Origin: Firmicutes bacterium CAG:124
GTDB lineage: Bacteria > Bacillota > Clostridia > Oscillospirales > Oscillospiraceae
Reading direction: 5' to 3'
DNA: 15,639 nt
NCBI GenBank assembly: GCA_000432135.1
Contig: HF990605.1
Span: 1,323-16,961, forward strand
The number at the start of each line of letters is the position of its first letter. The first letter of the stretch is position 1. The notes beneath the pieces were generated by a model that did no database searches, was not told where the DNA came from, and saw only the letters and a list, made by a program, of their open reading frames with translations. Position numbers and translations under genes: made by a program. Shown here piece after piece: positions 5,113-13,942 of this stretch.

Positions 5113-5949
5113 ATGAATGCGAGGGCTTGGAGCTGGAGGATGCTGACGCTTTTGCCTCTGGTTCTTTTTTTGCTGCTGATTTTATGGATTTTTGTGTTCC
5201 CGGCGAAGCGCGCCGCTGCCTCCGCAACGGATGCGGAGGTCGCATCCGGCGTGCAATGGCTTCAGGAGCAGGAGGCACACAGCCCCGACGACGTGGAAGC
5301 GGAGCTCAAGGCCATCCGTCAGGCGGAGCTGGATGCGATGCGGGACGAATGGCGCGCAAAGCTCTACAGCGGAGAAATTTCCGTCTGGTCGCTGTTTGAG
5401 GATTACGCCATGCTCGGCGACTCCAGAACGTCAGGCTTCACCTATTATGGCTATCTGGCCCCTGAGCGCGTGTTCGCCGACTCCGGCGCGACCATCAAAA
5501 AGGTCATTGACCACCTGGAGGAGCTTGTCGCGCTGAATCCGTCGATCATTTTCCTGACCTATGGCATCAATGACGTCGGCATCGGGTACTGGCCAACGCC
5601 AGAGGATTATGTAAACGAAATCAACAACACACTTGCCCTGCTCAAGGAGCACCTTCCGAACGCCACGGTCTATGTCTGCTCCATCATCCCCGCCCTTGAA
5701 CCCGCGTTCAAGCGCGGCCCCGCATGGCGGGAGATCCCGGACTACAACGACGCCGTGCGCGCCTTTTGCGAGGAAAATGGCACGCCGTACGTGGACATTA
5801 CGCAGCTCTGCGAAGAACACACGGATCTTTATCAGGACGACGGCGTGCACCTGCTGGGCGGCTTTTACCCGCTTTGGGGTACCGAACTGATTGCTGAGGT
5901 ATATGATGATGTCTTTGCCCTTGAATCAAACGAATCCGCAGCTGAATGA
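5113..5949 (+). CDS. Membrane-anchored SGNH/GDSL-family hydrolase
   Basis: This 278-residue protein has one N-terminal membrane segment (about 11-29), then a coiled, charged stalk (50-85) and an SGNH domain. The four blocks are visible: MLGDSR with nucleophile Ser104, an ADSGAT block with Gly125, TYGIND with Asn153, and DDGVHL with Asp243 and His246. The enzyme would act outside the cell, as an esterase or acyl-transfer partner for acyl groups on a surface polymer. GGGGG precedes the ATG by 8 nt. It is the first gene of the operon, and its last 44 nt overlap the next gene in another frame, implying coupled translation. The polymer and acyl group are not identifiable from sequence. Confidence 0.88.
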   Translation: MNARAWSWRMLTLLPLVLFLLLILWIFVFPAKRAAASATDAEVASGVQWLQEQEAHSPDDVEAELKAIRQAELDAMRDEWRAKLYSGEISVWSLFEDYAMLGDSRTSGFTYYGYLAPERVFADSGATIKKVIDHLEELVALNPSIIFLTYGINDVGIGYWPTPEDYVNEINNTLALLKEHLPNATVYVCSIIPALEPAFKRGPAWREIPDYNDAVRAFCEENGTPYVDITQLCEEHTDLYQDDGVHLLGGFYPLWGTELIAEVYDDVFALESNESAAE

Positions 5950-6799
5950 CCTGCTCCTGCGCGGCGGAAGCAGCCTTTCGCCGGAGCTGAAGGAGCAGGC
6001 GATTGACGATATTCTGGCCGAATTCGGCTCTGCACCCACAAAAAAAGCGGCCAAGCAGGCCGTTCCGGCGCAGAAGCAGCCCGCTTCCCCTGCCCCATCC
6101 GCCCCGCTTGTGATCGATGGGGTCGACTTTTCAGAGTTTTTGGACAACGCTCCGGCCAGCCGCAAAACCGCCGCTGCCCCCATTCCCGACCCGCAGCCCA
6201 TCCGCGAGCCGGTGAAAACGCCGGAAGGCAACAAGGCCCCCGCGCCGGAAAAGTCCGCTGTCACAGAAGACGTGCCTGCTCCGGACACTGCTGCTGCGCA
6301 GCCTGCGGCCCGCCGCGTGGGAATCGTGAGCATCCTCCTGCGCATTTTCGCCTTTGCCGCCGCTCTGGCGACCGCGGGCTTTCTCTACACGCAGACGATG
6401 CAGAACCGGCAGAGCAGCGCGTCCTTTGACGCTGTCAGCAGTGCCGTTCTGCAATCGATCGATCTGACGGATATGCAGGAGGCGGACGCGCAGATGGTGC
6501 GGCGGCTCTATGGCTTTGCACCGTCTGAAATGGACGGCTGCCTGCTCTATTATCCGGCCACAAATATGGGGGCACGGGAGCTGCTGCTCGTCAAGCTCTC
6601 CGATCTCTCGCAGCAGACGTCCGTTTCTGACGCCATTCAGGCCCGCAGGCAGACGCAGATGAAGAGCTTCGAGGGCTATGGCGTTGAACAGTATGATCTG
6701 CTCTCCAACTCCGTTGTGGAGATACAGGGCAATTATATCCTGTTCGTTGTGCATGAGAACGCAGCCGCTGCCGCGCAGGCGTTTCTGAAAGCGCTTTAA
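5906..6799 (+). CDS. DUF4358 membrane protein with long Pro/Ala-rich cytoplasmic region
   Basis: About 297 residues. Residues 1-45 form an amphipathic, charged N-terminus, about 46-135 are rich in Pro, Ala and Lys with a short hydrophobic motif (LVIDGVDFSEFL), and a single membrane segment spans about 139-160. The extracellular C-terminus (about 170-295) has the DUF4358 pattern: LYGF, a run of strands with ELLLVKLSD, a Lys/Arg-rich QARRQTQMKSFEGY helix, then VEIQGNYILFVV. DUF4358 proteins often accompany MBOAT/DHHW genes and are often lipoproteins; this one is instead tethered by a transmembrane helix and has a large predicted cytoplasmic part. The start is ambiguous: ATGs at 5903, 5906 and 5909 follow GAGG, and 5906 gives the best spacing. 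Role unknown, probably structural or regulatory in the complex. Confidence 0.75.
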   Translation: MMSLPLNQTNPQLNDLLLRGGSSLSPELKEQAIDDILAEFGSAPTKKAAKQAVPAQKQPASPAPSAPLVIDGVDFSEFLDNAPASRKTAAAPIPDPQPIREPVKTPEGNKAPAPEKSAVTEDVPAPDTAAAQPAARRVGIVSILLRIFAFAAALATAGFLYTQTMQNRQSSASFDAVSSAVLQSIDLTDMQEADAQMVRRLYGFAPSEMDGCLLYYPATNMGARELLLVKLSDLSQQTSVSDAIQARRQTQMKSFEGYGVEQYDLLSNSVVEIQGNYILFVVHENAAAAAQAFLKAL

Positions 6800-6811
6800 G
6801 GAGGAACCGTC

Positions 6812-8221
6812 GTGAATCTGAGCACGCTCTTTTTTGTCTTCGCGTTTCTCCCGGTCAGCCTGATCCTGTACCTGGTCTGCCCACGTGTCTGCAAGAACGC
6901 ACTTCTTGTTCTGATCAGCTTCGTTTTTTATGCATGGGGTTCTCCGGTCTATCTGCTGCTTCTGCTGCTGGTAACGGTTTTCAACTATTGTGTCGGCCTG
7001 GACATCGGCAATTGCGCAGAATTGGGGCGGCGCGGCACAAAATTCCTTCTTGTGATCGGCGTGCTGTTCAATCTGCTGCTTCTCGGCTTTTACAAATACG
7101 CCGCATTTGCCATCGAAACGCTCAACGCCATTTTGCCGTTCACGCTGAACGCGCCGTCTGCGGCGCTTCCGCTCGGCATTTCCTTCTTCACCTTCCAGAA
7201 CCTGTCGTATCTTTCGGACGTTTACCACCGTCGCGCGCCCGCGCAGAAAAATCCGCTGGATTTCTGCCTTTATGTCAGCTTTTTCCCGAAAATGATCTCC
7301 GGCCCGATCGTCGAGTACGCACAGTTCGAGCCGCAGCTGAAATCGCATCCGGTGACGCTGTACAAGGTTTCCGAAGCTGTCCCGATGCTCGTTCTTGGCC
7401 TTGCGAAAAAGGTGCTGCTGGCCGATAATCTCGGTGCCGCGTTCCAGAGTATTTCCGCACTCTCATCCGGTTCGCTTTCCGGCGGGTCGGCGTGGCTCGG
7501 CGCGATCTGCTATTCGCTTCAGCTCTACTTTGACTTCAGCGGCTATTCCGACATGGCCATCGGCATGGCGAAGCTGTTCGGCTTCGACTTTGACGCCAAC
7601 TTCGACCATCCCTACCTCTCTGCTTCCCTGACGGAGTTCTGGCGCAGATGGCACATTTCCCTTGGCCGCTGGTTCCGTGACTATGTGTATATCCCGCTTG
7701 GCGGCAGCCGTGTAAGCACGCCAAAGTGCATCCGCAACCTGCTGATCGTCTGGATCCTGACCGGCCTGTGGCACGGCGCGTCGTGGACATTTGTGGCATG
7801 GGGCCTGTATCACGGGATTTTGCTGCTGCTGGAAAAGTATCCGCTCAAAGGCATCCTTGCAAAGACGCCCTCCCCGATTCGCCATATTCTGACGCTGCTG
7901 GCCGTCATCGTCGGCTGGGTGCTGTTCTTCTCTCCTGATTTTTCCTCGGCGATTTTCTATCTTGGGCGGATGTTCGGTGCCGGGAGCCGCGCGTTTTGGG
8001 ATTCCACCGCAAAATACTATTTTGCAGCAAACTGGAAGCTTCTTGTACTCGGCATTCTTGGCTGCGGCCCATGGATTCGGACGCTTTACCGGCATCTCGT
8101 GTTCTCGCGGCGCAGTCCTGGCCTTGTGCTTTCTGCGCTGCTTCTGATCGGCATTTTCCTGCTTTGCGTCCCGTATATGACGAACGCCACCTATCAATCC
8201 TTCCTCTATGCTCAGTTCTAA
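6812..8221 (+). CDS. AlgI-like MBOAT O-acyltransferase
   Basis: This 469-residue polytopic membrane protein belongs to the membrane-bound O-acyltransferase family. The AlgI/PatA-type signatures are clear: PLGISFFTFQ (120-129), FPKMISGPIVEY (158-169), LYFDFSGYSDMAIG (238-251), EFWRRWHISLGRWFRDYVYIPLGG (275-298, His281) and LTGLWHGASW (316-325) with the catalytic His321. Family members pass acyl groups across the membrane to extracellular polymers, usually with SGNH partners such as the gene products on either side. It uses a GTG start at 6812, supported by AAGGAGG 7 nt upstream, and is 12 nt from the previous stop. Length is normal for the family. Acetyl is the likely acyl group by family precedent. 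Confidence 0.93.
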   Translation: MNLSTLFFVFAFLPVSLILYLVCPRVCKNALLVLISFVFYAWGSPVYLLLLLLVTVFNYCVGLDIGNCAELGRRGTKFLLVIGVLFNLLLLGFYKYAAFAIETLNAILPFTLNAPSAALPLGISFFTFQNLSYLSDVYHRRAPAQKNPLDFCLYVSFFPKMISGPIVEYAQFEPQLKSHPVTLYKVSEAVPMLVLGLAKKVLLADNLGAAFQSISALSSGSLSGGSAWLGAICYSLQLYFDFSGYSDMAIGMAKLFGFDFDANFDHPYLSASLTEFWRRWHISLGRWFRDYVYIPLGGSRVSTPKCIRNLLIVWILTGLWHGASWTFVAWGLYHGILLLLEKYPLKGILAKTPSPIRHILTLLAVIVGWVLFFSPDFSSAIFYLGRMFGAGSRAFWDSTAKYYFAANWKLLVLGILGCGPWIRTLYRHLVFSRRSPGLVLSALLLIGIFLLCVPYMTNATYQSFLYAQF

Positions 8222-8234
8222 GCGAGGTGATCCC

Positions 8235-9431
8235 ATGAATCCGCAAAAAAAGCGCAGGCAGGACTCTGAAAAGCAGCAGCTGATCCTTCAGCGCAACAGC
8301 CAGCTGCATGGAGTCCTTCTGGCTGCGCTGCTTGCCGTGGTTCTGCTTGTCTTCGGCCTTGTCAATCTGCTTCACACGAAGCGCGATTTCTCGGAAAATG
8401 AGAACCGAAAGCTTCAAGCCTATCCGGCGCTGACGGCGGCTTCAGTTCTGGACGGAAGCTTTATGTCGAAGCTGCAGTCTGCCTTTGCAGATCAGTTCTT
8501 TGCGCGCGACCACTGGATTTCCGCCAAGCTGCGGATCGACCAGCTGCTTGGGCAGAAGGAGTCCAACGGCGTTTACCTTTGTCAGGACAATTATCTGATT
8601 GAGATCCCGGAGGCCCCCGATCCGGCTGTGCTCGACCGGACGCTGACAGCGATGAAGGAGTTCGCCGCGAAGCACGATGATCTCCGCATGTCGGCGATGA
8701 TCGTCCCAAACGCCTCCCTCGTTATGCGCGATTATCTTCCTGCAAACGCGCCTGCGCACAATCAGCAGGAGGATCTGTTCACCGTCAATCAGGCGCTTTC
8801 GCCCTGTATGCAGTATGCGGATGTGACGCTGGCTTTGAAAGCCCACGTCAGGGACGGCGTTTTTTACCGCACTGACCACCATTGGACAAGCCTCGGCGCA
8901 TACTGCGCCTTTGACGCCTCGGCGGAGCTGCTTGGGATCGAGATGCCGATCACGAACTATCGCGTCCATGTCCTGACCAACTCCTTTGAGGGCACGCTTG
9001 CCTCTAAGAGCGGCAAGCACACCGCCGAGGATACGATCACGGCCTATGAGCCGCTCGGCACCGATGTGAGCTACTATGTGCTCTACGACAGCACGCAGGA
9101 AAAGGCCGGCTCTGTCTTTGTCGATTCTGCGCTGGATACGAAAGACAAATACACCGTCTTTTTCGGCGGCAACCATCCGCTTGTCACCATCAAAACGACC
9201 GCAAATAATGGGAAAATCCTGCTGATTTTCAAGGATTCCTATGCGAACAGCTTCGTACCGTTCCTCATCCCCTACTATCAGCAGATCGTCATGATCGATC
9301 CGCGCTATTACTACGACGATGTAGAGCAGCTTATGACGCAGCGCGGCGTGACCGATGTTCTTTTCCTCTACAATCTCAGTACCTTCTCCGCCGATACCGC
9401 GCTTGCGGATACGCTTGGCGCGGCAAGCTGA
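8235..9431 (+). CDS. DHHW/AlgX-like SGNH-type membrane-anchored protein
   Basis: About 398 residues, with a charged N-terminus, a membrane helix at about 27-46 and an extracellular domain. The defining DHHW motif is at 214-217 (RTDHHWT), and a KDSYANSF block near 333-340 supplies the Ser of the Asp-His-Ser triad, as in AlgJ/AlgX. An N-terminal FSENENRKL segment just outside the membrane is usual for DHHW proteins. Such proteins take the acyl group from the MBOAT partner and place it on the polymer. Start at 8235 follows GAGGTGA and lies 13 nt after the MBOAT stop, consistent with one transcript. It is the last gene of the operon. Confidence 0.9.
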   Translation: MNPQKKRRQDSEKQQLILQRNSQLHGVLLAALLAVVLLVFGLVNLLHTKRDFSENENRKLQAYPALTAASVLDGSFMSKLQSAFADQFFARDHWISAKLRIDQLLGQKESNGVYLCQDNYLIEIPEAPDPAVLDRTLTAMKEFAAKHDDLRMSAMIVPNASLVMRDYLPANAPAHNQQEDLFTVNQALSPCMQYADVTLALKAHVRDGVFYRTDHHWTSLGAYCAFDASAELLGIEMPITNYRVHVLTNSFEGTLASKSGKHTAEDTITAYEPLGTDVSYYVLYDSTQEKAGSVFVDSALDTKDKYTVFFGGNHPLVTIKTTANNGKILLIFKDSYANSFVPFLIPYYQQIVMIDPRYYYDDVEQLMTQRGVTDVLFLYNLSTFSADTALADTLGAAS

Positions 9432-9454
9432 AAAGGACGGCTATTGGAACGAAA

Positions 9455-9482
9455 AGCAGGCATGACCGAAATCATGCCTGCT
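9455..9482. terminator. 11-bp perfect hairpin between convergent operons
   Basis: AGCAGGCATGA (9455-9465) and TCATGCCTGCT (9472-9482) surround a 6-nt loop. Read from the minus strand the stem ends in a short T run (TTTT then CG). On the plus strand no U-tract follows. It probably serves as a terminator for one or both converging transcripts. Confidence 0.55.
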
Positions 9483-9506
9483 CCGGGTTCCTTCCTCATG
9501 TCTTGT

Positions 9507-9541
9507 CAGAGCTGCAGCGAGTTGAGCACGCTGCAGCTCTG
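9507..9541. terminator. 12-bp perfect hairpin between convergent operons
   Basis: CAGAGCTGCAGC (9507-9518) and GCTGCAGCTCTG (9530-9541) flank an 11-nt loop. On the plus strand it is followed by a T-rich but broken tract (ATTTGTATTTG). With the preceding hairpin it forms a two-stem terminator region between the converging operons. No gene is seen in 9432-9567. Confidence 0.5.
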
Positions 9542-9567
9542 ATTTGTATTTGAATTGCCTCCGTATA

Positions 9568-11427
9568 TTATTCGCGCTCCATGGCGCATAAGCCGCCGCA
9601 ACCGAGGGTGAGCGTTTCGCCGGTATATTCGGCGATGCCGCCGCCGAGTAGGATCGTGCCGCTGTGCGGAAGCGTCCACGGGTTTTCCGAGCGGTTGCAG
9701 CAGACTGCCACGTTTTTGCCCTCATACTGCCGCAGCAGCATCAGACGTCCGCCGCCCGCTTCCAATACCAGAACCGTGCCGCGCCGCAGGGCGGCCGAAG
9801 CTTTTTTGACGCGCGCCAGTGAGCGGTAGAACGAGATTAAATTGCCGTCTTCCCTGCCCCACGGATAATACGCGCGGTTGAACGGGTCGCGGTAGCCGGT
9901 CATGCCCGCCTCGTCGCCGTAATAAATACACGGCATACCGGGGAGCATAAACTGTAAAAATGCCGCCATTTTGAGACGTTTTTTCCCCTCTGCAAGCTGC
10001 TCCGCCGTAAAGTGCCGCCGGGCCAGCTCTGTCCGGTCGCCGTCACGCGGATTGAGAATCGCGTTGATGGCGCGCGGGGTGTCGTGCGTGGACAGAATAT
10101 TCATCACAGCCTGCAGCACATCGGGCGGGTAATTCTCCGCAATCGTGCGAATAGACGCGCCAAGTCCTGTCCCGTCATCCTCCCCACGCACATAGCGCAG
10201 GATCGCCTTCTGCCACGGGTAGTTCATGACGGAATCGAGCTGCCGGTCGGTAAAATACCGGCGGCGGCAGTCATATGCGATCTTGTTGGACGCATCCTCC
10301 CAGACCTCGCCGATCAGAATCGCGTCCGGCTTGACCTGCCGGATACGCGCACGCAGGCGTGCGAGAAACGCGTCCGGCAGCTCGTCGACGACGTCCAGCC
10401 GCCAGCCGTCCGCGCCGAGCTTCAGCCAGCGGACAACAACGTCCGCGCCAAGCTTCAGCCAGCGGACAACAACACTGTCGTCACTGTCAATGATATAGTC
10501 CATATAATCCGGGTTCAGCTTGTCAATGCACGGCAGCGTCGTGATCCCCCACCAGCTGTCGTAGACGTTTGGATACTGCTTGAACCGGAACCAGCCGCGG
10601 TACGGCGAGGCCGGGTCATGGATCGCCTGCTGAAAATACGCGCTGCGGCTGCCGACATGGCTGAATACGCCGTCGAGAATGATCTTCATGCCCAGCGCGT
10701 GCGCCGCGCCGCAGAGCGCGCGGAAATCCGCCTCCGAGCCGAGCATGGGGTCGATGCGCTTGTAATCACAGGTATCGTACCGGTGCGTCGACCATGCATA
10801 GAAAATCGGATTTAGATATAAAATCTCCACACCGAGCGCGTGCAGATACGGAAGCTTTTCGCGGATGCCGTTCAGATTTCCGCCGTAAAAGTCGTTGTTG
10901 AGCACCTCGCCGTTGGCGTTCGGCAGATAGACCGGCACGTCGTCCTTGTTCTCATGCACCCAATAGGGCGTGATCTTCCCGGTCAGGTCACAAACTCCGG
11001 CCTGAAAAAAGCGGTCTGGGAAGATCTGATACATGATTGCGCCCGCGCAGTCGTCCGGGACGGGGAATTTTTCCTCCAGAACGCTGAGCTGCCAGAGGCC
11101 GCCGTCTTCCATGTTCGTGTCGCTTTCGCCCTGCTTGAACAGGCGGAACGCGCCATCCTGCGTGGTGATATGGAAGTAATAGAAATACAGTCCGGCATCG
11201 GAAATCGTCAGCTCTCCGCCCCAGGTATCGTAGAGCGTATCGTCTGACTGCTTTGCAAACGGGACACGGCGCAGCTCCGCACCGTTTTCCGCCTGCAAAA
11301 CGAGGCCGACCGCCGTTGTGCGGCAGGAGCACGGGATCATGATGTGCAGCGTGCAGACCTCCTGCCGTTTGAGCGTTCCGAAGGGCGTTTTGAACTGCGA
11401 AAGCTTGCTGTCGAATAGAATTCTCAT
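9568..11427 (-). CDS. GH13 alpha-glucan hydrolase (neopullulanase/amylase type)
   Basis: About 619 residues: an N-terminal beta-sandwich (1-120), a (beta/alpha)8 GH13 barrel, and a C-terminal beta domain. Region I is DGVFSH (252-257), region II GWRLDVVDE with nucleophile Asp345, region III LIGEVWED with acid/base Glu374, and region IV STHD with Asp449. The enzyme should cleave alpha-1,4 (perhaps alpha-1,6) bonds in glycogen or maltodextrin; no signal peptide is seen, so it acts in the cytoplasm beside GlgP. I prefer the ATG at 11427, because MRILFDSKLSQFKTPFG looks like the family's true N-terminus; one at 11448 is only 5 nt from a hairpin. The oddity is an 11-residue tandem repeat (319-329, 330-340) directly before the nucleophile strand. 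Confidence 0.9.
   Translation of the reverse strand: MRILFDSKLSQFKTPFGTLKRQEVCTLHIMIPCSCRTTAVGLVLQAENGAELRRVPFAKQSDDTLYDTWGGELTISDAGLYFYYFHITTQDGAFRLFKQGESDTNMEDGGLWQLSVLEEKFPVPDDCAGAIMYQIFPDRFFQAGVCDLTGKITPYWVHENKDDVPVYLPNANGEVLNNDFYGGNLNGIREKLPYLHALGVEILYLNPIFYAWSTHRYDTCDYKRIDPMLGSEADFRALCGAAHALGMKIILDGVFSHVGSRSAYFQQAIHDPASPYRGWFRFKQYPNVYDSWWGITTLPCIDKLNPDYMDYIIDSDDSVVVRWLKLGADVVVRWLKLGADGWRLDVVDELPDAFLARLRARIRQVKPDAILIGEVWEDASNKIAYDCRRRYFTDRQLDSVMNYPWQKAILRYVRGEDDGTGLGASIRTIAENYPPDVLQAVMNILSTHDTPRAINAILNPRDGDRTELARRHFTAEQLAEGKKRLKMAAFLQFMLPGMPCIYYGDEAGMTGYRDPFNRAYYPWGREDGNLISFYRSLARVKKASAALRRGTVLVLEAGGGRLMLLRQYEGKNVAVCCNRSENPWTLPHSGTILLGGGIAEYTGETLTLGCGGLCAMERE
10408..10473 (-). repeat. 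33-bp in-frame tandem duplication in the GH13 gene
   Basis: Two adjacent 33-bp units (10408-10440 and 10441-10473) differ at one base (10417 G versus 10450 A on the plus strand), which is a synonymous Leu change. Each encodes VVVRWLKLGAD. The reading frame is kept. Confidence 0.95.
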
Positions 11428-11452
11428 GTGGCGTACCGTCCATTTCATCAGG

Positions 11453-11483
11453 GAAGGGGCCGACGATGCTTGTCGGCCCCTTC
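11453..11483 (-). terminator. Strong hairpin between glgP and the GH13 gene
   Basis: GAAGGGGCCGAC (11453-11464) and GTCGGCCCCTTC (11472-11483) form a perfect 12-bp stem with a 7-nt loop, 19 nt past the glgP stop. No U-tract follows on the minus strand, so it more likely protects the 3' end of upstream mRNA or gives partial termination than full termination. Confidence 0.6.
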
Positions 11484-11502
11484 GGAATATTTGCTGTGGT
11501 GC

Positions 11503-13899
11503 TTACAGATCCCAGATTTCCCTGGCGTACTGCTCGACCGAGCGGTCGGAGGAGAAAATGCCGGCTCTTGCGATGTTTGTGAGGGACATCTTTGCAAAGC
11601 GGGTGCGGTCCTGATAGACCTCGACCGCGTGCGCCTTGGCAGCCTTGTAGCTTGCAAAGTCCGCGACGGTCATGTAGCTGTCGGCAGCGCCGAAGCGCGG
11701 CGTCAGGAGCGAAGCGGCGACATCGTCAAAGCGCTGCCCCAGCACGCCGGAGGTCAGCATTTGCAGAACTCTGTCAAGCTCCGGCGTCAGGAACTGGCGC
11801 GGGTCATAGCCGCGCTGCCACAGCGCCTGCACCTCGTCGGCCGTCATGCCGAACAGGAACATATTCTCGTCGCCCACGCGCTCACGAATCTCGACGTTTG
11901 CGCCGTCGAGCGTGCCGAGCGTGACCGCGCCATTGATCATCAGCTTCATGTTGCTGGTACCGGAGGCCTCCTTACCCGCAACGGAGATCTGCTCGGACAG
12001 GTCGGCAGCCGGAATGATGATCTCGGCCAGCGAGACTTTATAGTCTTCAATGAAGACCACCTTGAGCTTGTTCTGCACCTGCGGGTCAGAGTTTACAAGA
12101 TTGGAAACGGCGACGATGAGCGAAATGATCTGCTTGGCCAGATAATAGCCTGCGGAGGCCTTGGCCGCGAAGATGAATGTCTGCGGATAGACCGGCTTTT
12201 CCGGGTGATCCTTGATATCGTTGTAAAGCGTCAGGATATGCAGGACATTCAGCAGCTGCCGCTTGTATTCATGCAGGCGCTTGACCTGCACGTCGAAGAT
12301 CGAATCCGGGTCGACGTTGACACCGTTGTGCTTCGCGATATAAGCGGCAAGGCGTACCTTGTTTTTGCGCTTGATGGCCTGCAGATTTTCCAGAACATCA
12401 GGATCGTCACGGTACTGGAGCAGCGCTTCGAGCGCGTTCGCGTCGTTCAGGAAGCCGTCGCCGATGAGCGACTGCAGATAGCCGGTCAGGGCCGGGTTCG
12501 ACTGGCACAGCCAGCGGCGGTACGCAATGCCGTTGGTAATGTTCAGGAAACGGCTGTGATCGAGATTATAATAATCCCTGAAGATGGTTTTTTCAAGAAT
12601 ATCCGTGTGCAGCTGCGAAACGCCGTTGATCTTATGGCAGCAGGCCAGGCAGAGGTTCGCCATGCGGACCTCGCTGTTCGTGACAGCGGCCATATACTCC
12701 CACTTGCCGGGATCGTTCGGATAGACGCAGTGCAGCTTTTCCATGAGGCGGCGGTTGATCTCCTGGCAGATGGCGTAAATGCGCGGCAGCTGCTCCCGGA
12801 ACAGATCGACCGGCCAACGCTCAAGTGCCTCGGCCATGACGGTATGGTTGGTGTAGGAAAGCGTCGCGCAGGTGATCTCCCACGCGCGTTCCCAGCTGTA
12901 GTCGTGCTCGTCGACCAGCAGGCGCATCAGCTCTGGCACGCAGAGTGCCGGATGCGTATCGTTGATGTGCACGGCAACCTTGTCAGCCAGGTTATCAAGC
13001 GTATGGTAATTTTTCAGATGCTCGTTCAGGATCGACTGCAGTGAGCTGGACACCAGCAGATACTGCTGGCGCAGACGCAGACGCTTGCCGTTGATGTGGT
13101 CGTCTGCCGGATAGAGAACCTTCGAAATGGCCTCGGCCATGGTATTCTGCTCGAGCGCGCGGACATAATCGCCGCGCGAGAACGCGTTCATGTCAAAGCT
13201 CTGCGGCATACTGGCGCTCCAGAGCGTAAGCTTGTTGACGGCCTTGGAGCCATAGCCGGAAATGTACAAATCGTGCGGGACAGCAATGACGGACTGATAG
13301 CCTGTCTGGGCGGTCTTGAACTTGTCGCCGTCCATCCACTCGTGCACCTGTCCGCCGAAGCGAACCTCTACAGCGTCGTCCTTGCGGGTATGCAGCCACA
13401 CATCGCCCATTTCGAGCCAGTTATCCGGGAATTCCATCTGCCAGCCGTCGACGATCTTCTGGCGGAAGATGCCGAACTCATATCGGATGGAGAAGCCGGT
13501 CACGGGATAATTCAGACCGGTCGCTGCGTCCATATAGCACGAGGCCAGACGGCCCAGGCCGCCGTTGCCAAGTCCGGCATCCGGCTCAAGCGCGCAGAGG
13601 CTTTCCAGGCTGAAGCCGAGATCATGCAGGATCTCCCCTGCCGGTTCCAGAAGTCCCATGTTGTACAGGTTGTTGCGCAGGCTCGTGCCGACCAGAAATT
13701 CCATCGACATATAATAGACCTGCTTGCGCTGCTCTGCACGCGTCTGCTCAACAAACGCACGGCGGTCGTCCTCCAGAAGCTCGCGCACGGCGACGCATAC
13801 AGCGCGATATACCTGTTTTTCCGTTGCCATTTCGAGCGAGCAGCCGAACAGCCGGTCGCAGCATTCCTGTAAGTGCTGAAGAAGGTTCTCTTTTGTCAT
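11503..13899 (-). CDS. glgP: Glycogen/starch alpha-glucan phosphorylase
   Basis: This 798-residue protein is a complete GT35 phosphorylase; the family is usually 750-850 residues. It releases glucose 1-phosphate from the non-reducing ends of glycogen using PLP and phosphate. Visible markers are YYMSMEFLVG (62-71), DAGLGNGGLGRLASC (107-121), HINDTHPAL (311-319), RLHEYKRQ (541-548) and the PLP site EASGTSNMKLMING (644-657), where Lys652 binds PLP. AAAGGA precedes the ATG by about 10 nt. It lies 43 nt after glgA in the same operon. No regulatory phosphorylation N-terminal extension as in animal enzymes is seen. Identification is secure; the preferred substrate (glycogen or maltodextrin) is not settled by sequence. 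Confidence 0.97.
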   Translation of the reverse strand: MTKENLLQHLQECCDRLFGCSLEMATEKQVYRAVCVAVRELLEDDRRAFVEQTRAEQRKQVYYMSMEFLVGTSLRNNLYNMGLLEPAGEILHDLGFSLESLCALEPDAGLGNGGLGRLASCYMDAATGLNYPVTGFSIRYEFGIFRQKIVDGWQMEFPDNWLEMGDVWLHTRKDDAVEVRFGGQVHEWMDGDKFKTAQTGYQSVIAVPHDLYISGYGSKAVNKLTLWSASMPQSFDMNAFSRGDYVRALEQNTMAEAISKVLYPADDHINGKRLRLRQQYLLVSSSLQSILNEHLKNYHTLDNLADKVAVHINDTHPALCVPELMRLLVDEHDYSWERAWEITCATLSYTNHTVMAEALERWPVDLFREQLPRIYAICQEINRRLMEKLHCVYPNDPGKWEYMAAVTNSEVRMANLCLACCHKINGVSQLHTDILEKTIFRDYYNLDHSRFLNITNGIAYRRWLCQSNPALTGYLQSLIGDGFLNDANALEALLQYRDDPDVLENLQAIKRKNKVRLAAYIAKHNGVNVDPDSIFDVQVKRLHEYKRQLLNVLHILTLYNDIKDHPEKPVYPQTFIFAAKASAGYYLAKQIISLIVAVSNLVNSDPQVQNKLKVVFIEDYKVSLAEIIIPAADLSEQISVAGKEASGTSNMKLMINGAVTLGTLDGANVEIRERVGDENMFLFGMTADEVQALWQRGYDPRQFLTPELDRVLQMLTSGVLGQRFDDVAASLLTPRFGAADSYMTVADFASYKAAKAHAVEVYQDRTRFAKMSLTNIARAGIFSSDRSVEQYAREIWDL

Positions 13900-13942
13900 G
13901 CTTCTATATGTCCTTTTTCTCTAATATCTTTTTCAAGGGCGC

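Noticed and set aside
6131..7348. Minus-strand open frame of 405 codons
   Set aside because: It is antisense to the DUF4358 and MBOAT genes, Arg/Gln-rich and motif-free.
11428..13044. Plus-strand open frame of 538 codons
   Set aside because: It is antisense to glgP, whose identity is certain from its PLP site; no domain is seen in the antisense product.
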